The position numbers and the translations under genes are program-made. From assembly GCF_014534645.1 (NCBI RefSeq), contig NZ_JACVQF010000138.1, forward strand, positions 61,317 to 125,316: a stretch of 64,000 nucleotides of DNA. Reading direction: 5' to 3'. Below are positions 16,381 through 25,605 of the stretch, one piece after another. How positions within the stretch are numbered: position 1 is the first letter of the stretch; every line of letters starts with the position of its first letter. Below the pieces are notes generated by a model. It was not told the origin of the DNA, made no database searches, and worked only from the letters and a program-made list of their open reading frames with translations. The stretch comes from Streptomyces griseicoloratus. Lineage in GTDB: Bacteria; Actinomycetota; Actinomycetes; Streptomycetales; Streptomycetaceae.

Positions 16381-17793
16381 ATGTCGCAGATGCCCCAGCA
16401 GGCCGCTGTGTCGAAGTGCCCGAGCTGCGAGGAACCCCTCGAGTCGGGTGACCGTTTCTGCGGTGCGTGCGGATACGACCTGTCCGCCGTGCCCGCACGG
16501 CCGCAGGACAGTCCGACGCTCGCCATGAACGGCTCGGTCCCCGCCCCGGGTTCGCCGCCCGACGGCGTGGACTGGCCCGTCGCCCCCGGAGCCGAGAGCT
16601 CCGGGCGGCCGGCGCCGGTGCATCTGCCGACGGACCTGCCGGGCACCGACTCGGGTGGCTCCGCGCTGCCGCCCGAGGCCCCGCACGTGCCTCAGCAACC
16701 GCCGCTGCCGCCCGAGCCGCCCCTGCCGCCGCAGCCGCCCGCCGCGGACGTGCCCGCGGCCGGCGTGCGGTTCGACCGCCGGCAGGAGCCCGACGAGTAC
16801 CCGCTCCAGGCCCCCGACCCGCGCCTGGCCGCCGACCCGGCGGTGCCGGCGCCACCGGCCCCGGCCGCGGCCGCGGACGGCAAGGTGTGCGTGGCCTGCC
16901 GCGCGGGCCGGGTCGACGACGACGGCTACTGCGAGAACTGCGGTCACGCCCAGCCCCGCGAACGCGACCACATGGAGCAGGAGTCCGGCCCCGTGGCGGC
17001 GGTCAGCGACCGCGGCCTGCGCCACCACCGCAACGAGGACGCGTTCTCCGTCGGCCACACCGCCCTGCCCGACGGCACCCGGGCGGCCGTGGCGATCGTC
17101 TGCGACGGCGTGTCCTCGGCGACCCGCCCGGACGACGCCTCCCTGGCCGCGTCCCGGGCGGCCGGCGAGTGCCTGCTCGCGGCCCTGCCCCGCGGCACGC
17201 ATCCGCAGCAGGCCATGCACGACGCGATCGTCGCCGCCTCACAGGCCGTCAACGCGCTGGCGGAGGAGCCCGCCACGGCCCGCGAGCACGCCCCGCACCA
17301 GAACGCCCCGGCCTGCACCCTGGTCGGCGCCGTGGTGACCGCCGGCCTGCTGGTCGTCGGCTGGGTCGGCGACAGCCGCGTCTACTGGGTTCCCGTGGAC
17401 CGCAGCGCTCCTCCGGCCCGGCTCACCGAGGACGACTCCTGGGCCGCGCAGATGGTCGCCGCGGGCCTGATGAGCGAGGCGGAGGCGTACGCCGACGAGC
17501 GCGCCCACGCCATCACCGGCTGGCTCGGCGCGGATGCCTACGAACTGGAGCCGCACACCGCCTCGTTCAAGCCCGACCGGCCGGGCGTGGTCGTGGTCTG
17601 CACGGACGGCCTGTGGAACTACGCGGAGTCGGCCGAGGAGATGGCCGAGGCCGTCCCCCACGACGCCGCCGCGCGCCCGCTGCACAGCGCCCGCGTACTG
17701 GTCGGTCACGCCCTGGACGGCGGGGGCCACGACAACGTAACAGTGGCCGTTCTGCCGTTCCCGGCCCCGCCGCAGGGGGCAGGATCGGCCTGA
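16381..17793 (+). CDS. Zinc-ribbon PP2C-family protein serine/threonine phosphatase
   Basis: The product is 470 residues from ATG 16381; a TTG directly before it, after the kinase stop, is an alternative. Two zinc ribbons lie at C13/C16/C27/C30 and C170/C173/C184/C187, joined by a proline-rich linker. The PP2C domain (~residues 200-465) has the metal-binding motifs RNEDAF, VCDGVSS, GWVGDSRVYW, VCTDGLWNY and GHDNVTVAVL. It is cytosolic. With its start within 4 bases of the pknG stop it is almost surely the opposing phosphatase for PknG or PknG substrates. The zinc ribbons match those in the kinase and the FHA protein of the same operon. Confidence 0.92.
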   Translation: MSQMPQQAAVSKCPSCEEPLESGDRFCGACGYDLSAVPARPQDSPTLAMNGSVPAPGSPPDGVDWPVAPGAESSGRPAPVHLPTDLPGTDSGGSALPPEAPHVPQQPPLPPEPPLPPQPPAADVPAAGVRFDRRQEPDEYPLQAPDPRLAADPAVPAPPAPAAAADGKVCVACRAGRVDDDGYCENCGHAQPRERDHMEQESGPVAAVSDRGLRHHRNEDAFSVGHTALPDGTRAAVAIVCDGVSSATRPDDASLAASRAAGECLLAALPRGTHPQQAMHDAIVAASQAVNALAEEPATAREHAPHQNAPACTLVGAVVTAGLLVVGWVGDSRVYWVPVDRSAPPARLTEDDSWAAQMVAAGLMSEAEAYADERAHAITGWLGADAYELEPHTASFKPDRPGVVVVCTDGLWNYAESAEEMAEAVPHDAAARPLHSARVLVGHALDGGGHDNVTVAVLPFPAPPQGAGSA

Positions 17794-17906
17794 GGCCCCC
17801 GCCACGGGTCCGGGTACGGGGCGGCCTCGCGGACCGCAGGGGGCGGTCCGCGCCATCAGCCATCACCCCACCCAGTGTGGGGACGTAGAGGGGGATGCGA
17901 TCCGGC

Positions 17907-19253
17907 ATGGCCAATTTCTCGAAGTCGAACGTGCCGCAGTTCTCGGTGGACGTCTACCAGAACGAGTACCTGCCCGAGGGCGGAGCCGAGGTCAACGCGA
18001 TCGTGACCGTCACCGCGACCGGCGGCGGCACGATCGGCAGCGCGGTCGCCGCGCCCCACCTGTACTCGCCGGGGCAGGGCCCGTCCGCGGCCGTGGCGCT
18101 CATGGTCGACTGCTCGGGCTCGATGGACTACCCGCCGACCAAGATGCGTAATGCCCGGGACGCCACGGCCGCCGCGATCGACACCCTGCGCGACGGGGTG
18201 CACTTCGCGGTGATCGGCGGCACCCACGTGGCCAAGGAGGTCTACCCGGGCGGCGGCCGGCTGGCGGTTGCCGGGGCCGCGACCCGGGACCAGGCCAAGC
18301 AGGCCCTGCGCAAGCTGAGCGCGGGCGGCGGCACGGCCATCGGCACCTGGCTCCGGCTGGCCGACCGGCTGCTGTCGTCGGCGGACGTCGCCATCCGGCA
18401 CGGCATCCTGCTCACCGACGGCCGCAACGAGCACGAGTCGCCGGAGGACCTGAAGGCGGCGCTCGACGCCTGCGCCGGCCGCTTCACGTGCGACGCCCGC
18501 GGCGTGGGCACCGACTGGGAAGTGAGGGAAGTCACAGGGATCGCCTCGGCCCTGCTCGGCAGCGCCGACATCGTCGCGGACCCGGCGGGCCTCGCCGCCG
18601 ACTTCACGCAGATGATGGAGACGGCCATGGGCAAGGAGGTCGCGGACGTCGCCCTGCGCCTGTGGACCCCGGTCGGCACCACGGTGAAGTTCGTCAAGCA
18701 GGTCGCGCCCACGGTCGAGGAGCTGACCGACCGGCGCACCGAGGCCGGCCCGCGCGCCGGGGACTACCCCACCGGGTCCTGGGGTGACGAGTCCCGCGAC
18801 TACCACGTCTGCGTCGAGGTGCCGCCCGCGGGCATCGGCCAGGAGATGCTGGCCGCCCGTGTCTCCCTGGTCATCCCGGAGCCCGGGGGCAGCGTGCAGA
18901 ACCTGGGCGCCCAGGGGCTCGTACGGGCCGTGTGGACCGACGACATGGCCGCCTCCACGTCGATCAACCCCCAGGTCGCCCACTACACCGGGCAGGCCGA
19001 ACTGGCACAAGTCATCCAGCAGGGGCTGGATCTGCGCAAAGCGGGAGACATCGACGGAGCAACGGCCAAACTGGGCCGTGCGGTTCAGCTCGCCGGCGCC
19101 TCCGGAAACGCGGATACTGCGAAACTGCTTGCGAAGGTGGTGGACGTGGTCGACGCGGCGACAGGTACTGTGCGACTGAAGGCGAAGGTCGAGGAGGCCG
19201 ACGAGATGACTCTCGAGACTCGGTCGACGAAGACTGTTCGTGTAAAGAAGTGA
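17907..19253 (+). CDS. von Willebrand factor A domain protein of the PknG locus
   Basis: The product is 448 residues; ATG 17907 gives the MANFSKSN start, and an ATG at 17895 is too close to the GGGGG. The protein begins with FSVDVYQNEYLPEGG and a beta-rich region. A vWA domain follows with an intact MIDAS (MVDCSGSM: D68, S70, S72; later LTDGRNE). After a second beta region, the C-terminal ~80 residues are helical (GQAELAQVIQQGLDLRKAGD). MIDAS domains bind partners through a metal ion. No signal peptide, so it acts in the cytosol. It shares the operon with kinase, phosphatase and FHA reader, so it is probably a phospho-regulated binding platform. Its ligand is unknown. Confidence 0.88.
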   Translation: MANFSKSNVPQFSVDVYQNEYLPEGGAEVNAIVTVTATGGGTIGSAVAAPHLYSPGQGPSAAVALMVDCSGSMDYPPTKMRNARDATAAAIDTLRDGVHFAVIGGTHVAKEVYPGGGRLAVAGAATRDQAKQALRKLSAGGGTAIGTWLRLADRLLSSADVAIRHGILLTDGRNEHESPEDLKAALDACAGRFTCDARGVGTDWEVREVTGIASALLGSADIVADPAGLAADFTQMMETAMGKEVADVALRLWTPVGTTVKFVKQVAPTVEELTDRRTEAGPRAGDYPTGSWGDESRDYHVCVEVPPAGIGQEMLAARVSLVIPEPGGSVQNLGAQGLVRAVWTDDMAASTSINPQVAHYTGQAELAQVIQQGLDLRKAGDIDGATAKLGRAVQLAGASGNADTAKLLAKVVDVVDAATGTVRLKAKVEEADEMTLETRSTKTVRVKK

Positions 19254-19300
19254 TGTAGCAAACGCACGCGACAAGCTCCGCAAGAGGGGGAAGCGCCCAC

Positions 19301-20644
19301 ATGCCGACCTGCCCGAACGGACACCAGTCGGGTTCCGACGACTGGTGCGAGGTCTGCGGTCACCGCATGGCCGGTGCCGTCCCTCCGCCTCCCCCGCCAC
19401 CGCCTCCGGGCGGCGGCTACGGCTTCCCGCCGCCCGGCGGTCCCGGTGGCCCCGGCGGTCCCGGTGGCCCCGGCGGCCAGGCTGCGGAGCCGCAGCTGTG
19501 CCCGCAGTGCCGTACGCCCCGGGAGGGCGGTGCGCCGTTCTGCGAGGAGTGCCGGTGGAACTTCCTCACCAACACCGCCACCTCGTACACGCCGGCCGCC
19601 CCGCGCCCGCCGGCGCCCGGCCCCGGCCCCGGCGCGCGCTTCCAGCCGCCGCAGCCGCCCGGACCGTCGTTCGGCGGCGGTGACTCGTACGAGTACCAGG
19701 GTTCGCGCCCGTCGCAGGTGAACCGGCCCGCGGAGCCGATCCCGCCGGGTCCGCCCTTCGGCGGCGACCCCTCGGGTCCCGGCGGCCCCGGCCGCCCCGG
19801 TTCCGCGGGCGGTCCCTCCGGTCCGCCGGCCCCGCCCGGCTTCGGCGCCGACCCGTCGCGGCCGGTTCCGCCGCCGCCCGGGCCCACCCCGCCCCCGCCG
19901 GGCCCCGGCGGTCCGGGGGGTCCGCCGCCGGCCTTCCAGCAGTCCGGCCCGCCGGCCCCGCCTGCCTTCCCGCAGGAGACCGGCCGGCCGCAGCCCGGCG
20001 GTCCGTCCTTCGGCGGCGGTGACGACGACTGGCTGCTCTCCCCGCCGTCGTCCACCGGACCGGGCGGCGGTCCCGGCGGTCCTGGTGGCCCCGGCGGCCC
20101 TGGTGGCCCCGGCGGTCCGAACGGTCCCGGCCCCGCGCAGGGCGGCGGCTACGGCTACCCGCAGCCCGGCGCGACCCAGGCCCCGCCGCCCCCGCCCGGC
20201 AACGGCTTCCCGCAGCAGCCTCAGGCGCCGCAGCGGCCCGCGACCTGGACGGCGACGATCGGCCCGGACCGCGAGTACTTCATGGCGATGATGCAGCGCT
20301 CCGGCCCCGAGGCCGCGGGCCTGAACCTGCCCGCGTACTCGCCCGAGCAGCAGCGCACGCTCACCGGCAACCAGATCACCATCGGCCGCCGCCGGCACTC
20401 CACCGGTGACACCCCGGACATCGACCTGTCGGTACCGCCGGAGGACCCGGGCGTCTCCCACCAGCACGCGGTGCTGGTGCAGCAGCCCGACGGCAGCTGG
20501 GCGGTCGTCGACCAGAACTCGACGAACGGCACCACGGTCAACGGCTCCGAGGAGCCGATCCAGCCGTTCGTGCCGGTACCGCTGCAGGACGGCGACCGGG
20601 TGCACGTGGGCGCCTGGACGACGATCACGATCCGCCGGGGCTGA
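19301..20644 (+). CDS. Zinc-ribbon, FHA-domain phosphothreonine-binding protein
   Basis: The product is 447 residues. The N-terminus has a zinc-ribbon-like knuckle (CPNGHQ, then WCEVCG) and a second one (CPQCRTPREG, then FCEECRWNF). About 230 residues of Pro/Gly-rich sequence with GPGGPGG runs follow, then a C-terminal FHA domain (~residues 345-447) with GRRRHS, SHQHA and NSTNGTTVNG, the residues that grip phosphothreonine. GarA, the FHA substrate of mycobacterial PknG, is only about 160 residues with an N-terminal phospho-acceptor motif; I do not see that motif here, so this looks like a reader and not a GarA copy. It is the last gene of the array. Confidence 0.9.
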   Translation: MPTCPNGHQSGSDDWCEVCGHRMAGAVPPPPPPPPPGGGYGFPPPGGPGGPGGPGGPGGQAAEPQLCPQCRTPREGGAPFCEECRWNFLTNTATSYTPAAPRPPAPGPGPGARFQPPQPPGPSFGGGDSYEYQGSRPSQVNRPAEPIPPGPPFGGDPSGPGGPGRPGSAGGPSGPPAPPGFGADPSRPVPPPPGPTPPPPGPGGPGGPPPAFQQSGPPAPPAFPQETGRPQPGGPSFGGGDDDWLLSPPSSTGPGGGPGGPGGPGGPGGPGGPNGPGPAQGGGYGYPQPGATQAPPPPPGNGFPQQPQAPQRPATWTATIGPDREYFMAMMQRSGPEAAGLNLPAYSPEQQRTLTGNQITIGRRRHSTGDTPDIDLSVPPEDPGVSHQHAVLVQQPDGSWAVVDQNSTNGTTVNGSEEPIQPFVPVPLQDGDRVHVGAWTTITIRRG

Positions 20645-20676
20645 TATCCCGCCGGAACCCGCCGGTCCGTACCGTC

Positions 20677-21681
20677 TCAGCCGGCCAGGGGCCAGGCGTA
20701 CGGGCCGTCCGGGTCGTCCAGCCAGGCCCAGGCCCGTTCGCCGCTGACGGTGATGCCGTAGCGCTCGCGCGGCGGGGCGTCCTCGCGCTCCCACAGGGCG
20801 TACGCCTCCTGCGGATCGAGGCTGCCCCGGGTCAGCTTCAGCAGGAACCGGAACAGGTCGTCGTCCCGGGCCCGGCGCGGCACCGCGCCCAGGCCCGGTG
20901 TCTCCAGCGCGGCGCCGCCCGTGCCGCGCAGGGGCACGAAATAGGCGGGCGTGTGCAGGAAGCGCCCCTCGGCGTACTGCCCGTCGTGCACGGTCAGCAC
21001 GACCAGGCCGGTGGCCAGCGGGGCCAGGACGCGGCCGCCGGGTCGGCACTGGGCGAGCCAGGCGCGCGGCACCGAGGACAGCGTGCAGGTGGCGATGATC
21101 CGGTCGAAGGGGGCGCGTCCGGGCACACCCCGGGCGCCGTCGCCGGTGACGACGGCCGGGTGGTACCCGGCGGCCGCCAGGTGCCGGCGGGCCGACTCGG
21201 TGATCTCCGGGTCCAGGTCGACGGTGGTGACCAGGTCGTCGTCGCCGAGCCGGTGGGCCAGCAGGGCCGCGTTGTAGCCGGTGCCGGCGCCGATCTCCAG
21301 GACCCGGTCGCCGTCCTCCACCTCCAGCGCGGTCAGCATCGTCGCCATCAGCGAGGGCTGGCTGCTGGAGGACAGCAGCTCGCCGTCGCGCAGCCGGGTG
21401 GCCAGGGGGGTGTCGGCGTACGCGCCGCGCACCCAGCGCTCGCGGGCGGCGGGGTCGGGGTGCTCGCCCCAGCGGCGCTCGTAGCCGCCGACGACTCCGA
21501 CGTAGTAGTACGGCACGAACAGGTGGCGCGGGACCGCCGCGAACGCCTCGCGCCAGACGGGGTCGGCGGCCCAGGCCCCGGTCAGTTCGATCTCGCGCAC
21601 CAGCGCCGCCCGTGCCGCCGCCGCGAGGTCCGCGAGGGCGGCCCGGTCGTCGTCGTGCCTGTCAGGATCGTGCCCGCCCAT
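20677..21681 (-). CDS. Protein-L-isoaspartate O-methyltransferase-like protein
   Basis: The product is 334 residues from ATG 21681; a GTG at 21720 is an alternative, and neither has an ideal ribosome site. The SAM-binding motif VLEIGAGTGYNAALLAHRLG and the PCMT-type substrate loop SSSSQPSLMATML are present. The protein is longer than E. coli Pcm (208), with a C-terminal extension. Pcm enzymes methylate age-damaged isoaspartyl residues; many Streptomyces carry several such paralogues, and some act in lanthipeptide modification. There is no peptide-biosynthesis neighbourhood here, so repair or an unknown target is more likely. It converges on the FHA gene. Confidence 0.85.
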   Translation of the reverse strand: MGGHDPDRHDDDRAALADLAAAARAALVREIELTGAWAADPVWREAFAAVPRHLFVPYYYVGVVGGYERRWGEHPDPAARERWVRGAYADTPLATRLRDGELLSSSSQPSLMATMLTALEVEDGDRVLEIGAGTGYNAALLAHRLGDDDLVTTVDLDPEITESARRHLAAAGYHPAVVTGDGARGVPGRAPFDRIIATCTLSSVPRAWLAQCRPGGRVLAPLATGLVVLTVHDGQYAEGRFLHTPAYFVPLRGTGGAALETPGLGAVPRRARDDDLFRFLLKLTRGSLDPQEAYALWEREDAPPRERYGITVSGERAWAWLDDPDGPYAWPLAG

Positions 21682-21777
21682 GCCTCCACTGTCCTGCGAT
21701 TCCCGCGGCGAGGCGAGCACCGCCCCGGTCGTCGGCGGGTCCTAGGCCCGGAGTCCTGGTCCCCCGCGTCTGAGACC

Positions 21778-22191
21778 ATGGGGAACGTGAATGAGATTCG
21801 GCGCGGCACGCTTCAGGAGCAGACCTTCTACGAGCAGGTCGGCGGGGAGGAGACCTTCCGCCGGCTCGTCCACCGTTTCTACCAGGGGGTCGCCGAGGAC
21901 CCGCTGCTGCGGCCCATGTACCCCGAGGAGGACCTCGGTCCGGCCGAGGAGCGGCTCGTGCTGTTCCTGATGCAGTACTGGGGCGGCCCGACGACGTACA
22001 GCGAGAACCGCGGCCACCCCCGGCTGCGGATGCGGCACGCCCCCTTCACCGTCGACCGCGCGGCGCACGACGCCTGGCTGAAGCACATGCGGGTCGCCGT
22101 CGACGAACTCGGCCTGTCCGAGGAGCACGAGCAGACGCTGTGGAAGTACCTGACGTACGCGGCGGCCTCGATGGTGAACACACCGGACTGA
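21778..22191 (+). CDS. Truncated haemoglobin, group II (GlbO-like)
   Basis: The product is 137 residues, the normal length. It keeps the family pattern: FYEQVGG and RLVHRFYQGVAEDPLLR with the B10 tyrosine region, MYPEEDLGPAEERL, YWGGPTTYSENRGHP with the G8 tryptophan segment, and the proximal histidine in RMRHAPF. It binds haem and handles O2, NO or peroxide in the cytosol. ATG 21778 is chosen; a GTG nine bases later is possible. It is divergent from the methyltransferase, and a hairpin terminator follows. Confidence 0.93.
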   Translation: MGNVNEIRRGTLQEQTFYEQVGGEETFRRLVHRFYQGVAEDPLLRPMYPEEDLGPAEERLVLFLMQYWGGPTTYSENRGHPRLRMRHAPFTVDRAAHDAWLKHMRVAVDELGLSEEHEQTLWKYLTYAAASMVNTPD

Positions 22192-22210
22192 CGCCCCCGG
22201 GGTGATGCGC

Positions 22211-22238
22211 GGATTCCGGTCGCCCGGCGCCGGAATCC
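22211..22238 (+). terminator. Hairpin after the truncated haemoglobin gene
   Basis: GGATTCCGG (22211-22219) and CCGGAATCC (22230-22238) make a perfect 9-bp stem, 19 bases after the stop. Confidence 0.65.
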
Positions 22239-22338
22239 GGTCACGATCCGGTCAAGTCCACTTCTCAAGCGGTTACCCCCGCCCCGTCCCCTCTGACAGC
22301 ATCGCCCGGAGGTCTGGACAACAGCGCCGGGGGGCGGG

Positions 22339-25300
22339 GTGACGGGGTTCGGGGGACTCGCGGGGTTCGTGCTGCTGCGCGCGCGGGCGCACCGCCTGCT
22401 GCTCGCCGCCGCCCTGCTCACCGTCCTGCTGACCACCACGGTCCTGGCGGCCCTGACCGCGTACTCGGGCGCCGTCGGCGACGCGGCCCTGCGCCACGCC
22501 CTGCGGGACCCGCGCAACGCCGCCGGCACCGCGCTGGTCGTCAAGGCCGACGTCCCGGCCGGCAAGCGCGCGGCCGCCGACGCCACCGTGCGCAAGGGGG
22601 CCCGGGCGACCTTCGGCGGGCTGCCGGTCACGGTGCGGACCCTGCTGCGGTCGGGCCCGTACGCCCTGCCGGCGGCCCTGCGCCCGCGCGAGGAGCAGTC
22701 GGGCGAACCGGACCTGACGTTCTTCGCGGCGCTGGACCCGACCCAGGTGCGGATCACCGAGGGGCGCGGTCCCCGGGAGGGCGGCGGCCGGATCGAGGCG
22801 GCGCTGCCGACGGCCGCCGCCGAGCGTCTGAAGGTGCGCCCCGGCGCCCGGCTCACCCTCGCCGACCGGCTCGACGGCCCCGCGGTCACCGTGGAGATCA
22901 CCGGGCTCTACCGGCCGGCCGAGGCGACGGCACCGTACTGGGCGCTGGACGAGCTGGCCGGGCGCGGGGTCAAGAAGGGCGGCTTCACGACGTACGGGCC
23001 GCTGCTCGCGGCCCCCGGCGTCCTGTCGGACGGTGAGGTGAGCACCGGGCCGTCCGGGTGGCTGGCGACGGCCGACTTCGGCACGCTGACCGCCGGGCGG
23101 ACGGACGCGCTGGCCGAGTCGGCCCGCGAGGGGACGGCGTGGCTGCGCGGGCGGCCGGTCCTCAGCGGCACCACCGCCGCGACGACGTCCCTGCCCGAGG
23201 TGCTCGACCGGCTCGACCGGTCGCTGCTCGTCTCCCGCTCCACGCTTCTCGTGGTCGCGCTGCAGCTCGCCCTGCTCGCGGGCTGTGCGCTGCTGCTGGT
23301 GGCCCGGCTGCTGAGCGCCGAACGCGCCGGGGAGCTGCGGCTGCTGCGGGCGCGCGGCGCCTCCCGGGCCCGGCTCGCGGGCCTGGCCGCGCTGGAGGCG
23401 CTGCTGCTGGCCGTGCCCGCCGTGCTCTGCGCGCCGCTGCTCGCGGGTCCGCTGACCCGGCTGCTGGCCGGGCAGGGGGCACTGGCCCGGATCGGGCTTC
23501 GGCCGGCGGTGCCGGCCGGTGGCGGCGGCACGGTGTGGCTGGTGGCGGCGGTCGCGGCCCTGGGGTGCGCGCTGGCCGTGACGCTGCCCGCGCTGACCTC
23601 GCCCCTGGCGGCCGGTGGCCGGGCCCGGGCGCTGCCCGCGCCGCTGCGCGCGGGCGCGGACGTCGGACTGCTGGCGGTGGCCGGTGTCGCCTACTGGCAG
23701 CTGTCCCGGCAGACCTCCGGCGCGGTGAGCGGCGACGACGCGGGCACCCTCGGCATCGACCCGCTGCTCGTGGCGGCGCCCGCGCTGGCACTGCTGGCCG
23801 GGACGGTGCTGACGCTGCGGCTGCTGCCGCCGGTGGCGCGGCTCGCCGAGCGCCGGGCGGCCGGCGGGCGCGGACTGACCGCGGCGCTGGCGGGCTGGCA
23901 GCTCAGCCGGCGCCCGACGCGCGGGGCCGGGCCGGTGCTGCTGCTGGTCCTGGCCACGGCACTGGGCATGCTGGCGATCGGGCAGGGCGCCTCCTGGGAC
24001 CGCTCGCAGGACGACCAGGCGGACTTCCGCGCGGGGGCGCCGGTGCGGGTGCTCGCCGCCGGGACGGCCGGCCTCGGCCGCACCGAGGCGTACGCGGCCG
24101 TCGAGGGCGTACGGGAGGCGGCGCCCGCGGTCCGCACCACGCTGCCGCTGTCCGGCGACCGGACGGCGACGGTGCTGGCCCTGGACACCGCGCACGCGGC
24201 GGACGCGATGCTGATGCGCCCCGACCTGGCCGGCGAGCCGGTGCGGTCGCTGCTGTCACCGCTCGGCCCGAAGGGGGCCGCGGCGGGCCCGGAGGTCCCC
24301 GGGGACACCGTCCGGCTGGGCCTGACGGCGACCCTGCGCAGCTCCGGCACGGGAACGACGGCGGACGTCACGGTGACGGTGCAGGACGCCTACGGCACCC
24401 CGTACCGGCTGCCGGCCGGCGAGCTGGCCGCCGACGGCCGCAGCCACACCCTCGGCCTCGCCGTCGACGCCGGTGCGCTGACCGTGACGGGCGTGGAACT
24501 GGTCGTGCCCCAGCCGACCGGCCGCGCGGAGCGGCACCGGCTCACGCTGGAGGAGCTGACCGCCACGGCCGCCGACGGGACCGTGCGTCGGCTTCCCCTG
24601 CCCGGGCCCTGGACGGCCTCCGCGCGCGGCGACGGGCTGGTGTCGTCGCCGGACGCGCGCACCAGCCCGACCCGGCCGCGGCTGCTGGGCTCCGGGCCGC
24701 CGACGGTGGAGTACGGCACCGGGTACATCCCGGTCGAGGACACGTGGGTGGTGTCGTCGGTGACGGTGCGGCTGGGGGTCGCGCAGCCCGCGCCGCCGCC
24801 GGTCATGGCCGTCGCGACGGACCGCTTCCTCGACTCGGCCGGTGCCCGCACCGGTCAGCGGGTGGACGTCACGCTCGGCGGGGAGAGCCTGCCGGTGCGG
24901 ATCACGGGCTCGGTCCGGGAGCTGCCCACCACCGCCGCGTCGGACGCCCCGGAGAAGGACGGCGGGGCCCTGCTGGTCGACCTGCGGGCCGTGAACCGGG
25001 TGCTGCAGGCCGAGAACGGCCAGAGTGTCACGCCCACCGAGTGGTGGCTGCGGACGGCGCCGGGCGGGACGGCTGCCGTCGCCGAAGCCCTGCGGGCCTT
25101 CCCGGACGTGGATCCCGCGCAGGTCGTGGTGCGGGACGAGGTGGCCGGGCAGTTGCGCGACGACCCGTTCGGGGCGGGTCCCGAGGCGGCGTTCGCCGCG
25201 GCCGCCGGGGTGGCGGCGGCGCTCGCGGCGGTCGGGTTCGCGGTGAGCGCCGCCGGGTCGCTGCGGGAGCGGGGCGCCGAGTTCGCCGTGCTGCGCGCCC

Positions 25301-25605
25301 TGGGCGCCCCGCGGGGCCGGCTGGCCCGCACGGTCGCCGTCGAGCAGGGGGTCCTGGTGGGACTGGCGCTGGGGGTGGGCGCGGTGCTGGGGGCCGTCCT
25401 GACCCGGGCGGTGGTCCCGCTGATCGTGCTGACCCCGCAGGCCACCCGCCCGGTGCCCGCCGTGCTCGTCGAACTGCCCGCCGCCCGGATCGCCGTGCTC
25501 CTGGCCGCCGTGGCCCTCACCCCGCTCCTGGTCACGGCGGCCCTGGCGCTGCGCCGGGCGGACCCCGCCCAAGCGCTGAGGGAACAGGGCGGTGAAGGCC
25601 GGTGA
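22339..25605 (+). CDS. Large FtsX-type ABC transporter permease (1088 aa)
   Basis: Starts at GTG 22339 after a G-rich ribosome site. TM1 (LLLAAALLTVLLTTTVLAAL) is followed by a large outer domain, then a first FtsX helix bundle with LRLLRARGASRARLAGLAAL. A second large outer domain (~residues 560-930) and a C-terminal bundle (LRERGAEFAVLRALGAPRGRLA, final ADPAQALREQGGEGR) follow. The fused two-bundle architecture is typical of the large actinobacterial MacB-like exporters. With the 906-residue permease and ATPase downstream it would form a heterodimeric efflux or envelope system. The cargo is unknown. The stop overlaps the GTG of a low-complexity ORF (25602). Confidence 0.88.
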   Translation: MTGFGGLAGFVLLRARAHRLLLAAALLTVLLTTTVLAALTAYSGAVGDAALRHALRDPRNAAGTALVVKADVPAGKRAAADATVRKGARATFGGLPVTVRTLLRSGPYALPAALRPREEQSGEPDLTFFAALDPTQVRITEGRGPREGGGRIEAALPTAAAERLKVRPGARLTLADRLDGPAVTVEITGLYRPAEATAPYWALDELAGRGVKKGGFTTYGPLLAAPGVLSDGEVSTGPSGWLATADFGTLTAGRTDALAESAREGTAWLRGRPVLSGTTAATTSLPEVLDRLDRSLLVSRSTLLVVALQLALLAGCALLLVARLLSAERAGELRLLRARGASRARLAGLAALEALLLAVPAVLCAPLLAGPLTRLLAGQGALARIGLRPAVPAGGGGTVWLVAAVAALGCALAVTLPALTSPLAAGGRARALPAPLRAGADVGLLAVAGVAYWQLSRQTSGAVSGDDAGTLGIDPLLVAAPALALLAGTVLTLRLLPPVARLAERRAAGGRGLTAALAGWQLSRRPTRGAGPVLLLVLATALGMLAIGQGASWDRSQDDQADFRAGAPVRVLAAGTAGLGRTEAYAAVEGVREAAPAVRTTLPLSGDRTATVLALDTAHAADAMLMRPDLAGEPVRSLLSPLGPKGAAAGPEVPGDTVRLGLTATLRSSGTGTTADVTVTVQDAYGTPYRLPAGELAADGRSHTLGLAVDAGALTVTGVELVVPQPTGRAERHRLTLEELTATAADGTVRRLPLPGPWTASARGDGLVSSPDARTSPTRPRLLGSGPPTVEYGTGYIPVEDTWVVSSVTVRLGVAQPAPPPVMAVATDRFLDSAGARTGQRVDVTLGGESLPVRITGSVRELPTTAASDAPEKDGGALLVDLRAVNRVLQAENGQSVTPTEWWLRTAPGGTAAVAEALRAFPDVDPAQVVVRDEVAGQLRDDPFGAGPEAAFAAAAGVAAALAAVGFAVSAAGSLRERGAEFAVLRALGAPRGRLARTVAVEQGVLVGLALGVGAVLGAVLTRAVVPLIVLTPQATRPVPAVLVELPAARIAVLLAAVALTPLLVTAALALRRADPAQALREQGGEGR

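Noticed and set aside
15085-17220. Long minus-strand frame (711 codons) opposite pknG and the phosphatase gene
   Set aside because: It is antisense to well-supported domains, has no ribosome site, and its Arg/Gly/His/Ala composition is typical of the shadow frame of a 72% GC gene.
20953-21777. Plus-strand extension of the haemoglobin frame back to 20953
   Set aside because: The extension is antisense to the methyltransferase and unlike globins; the globin fold begins right after ATG 21778.
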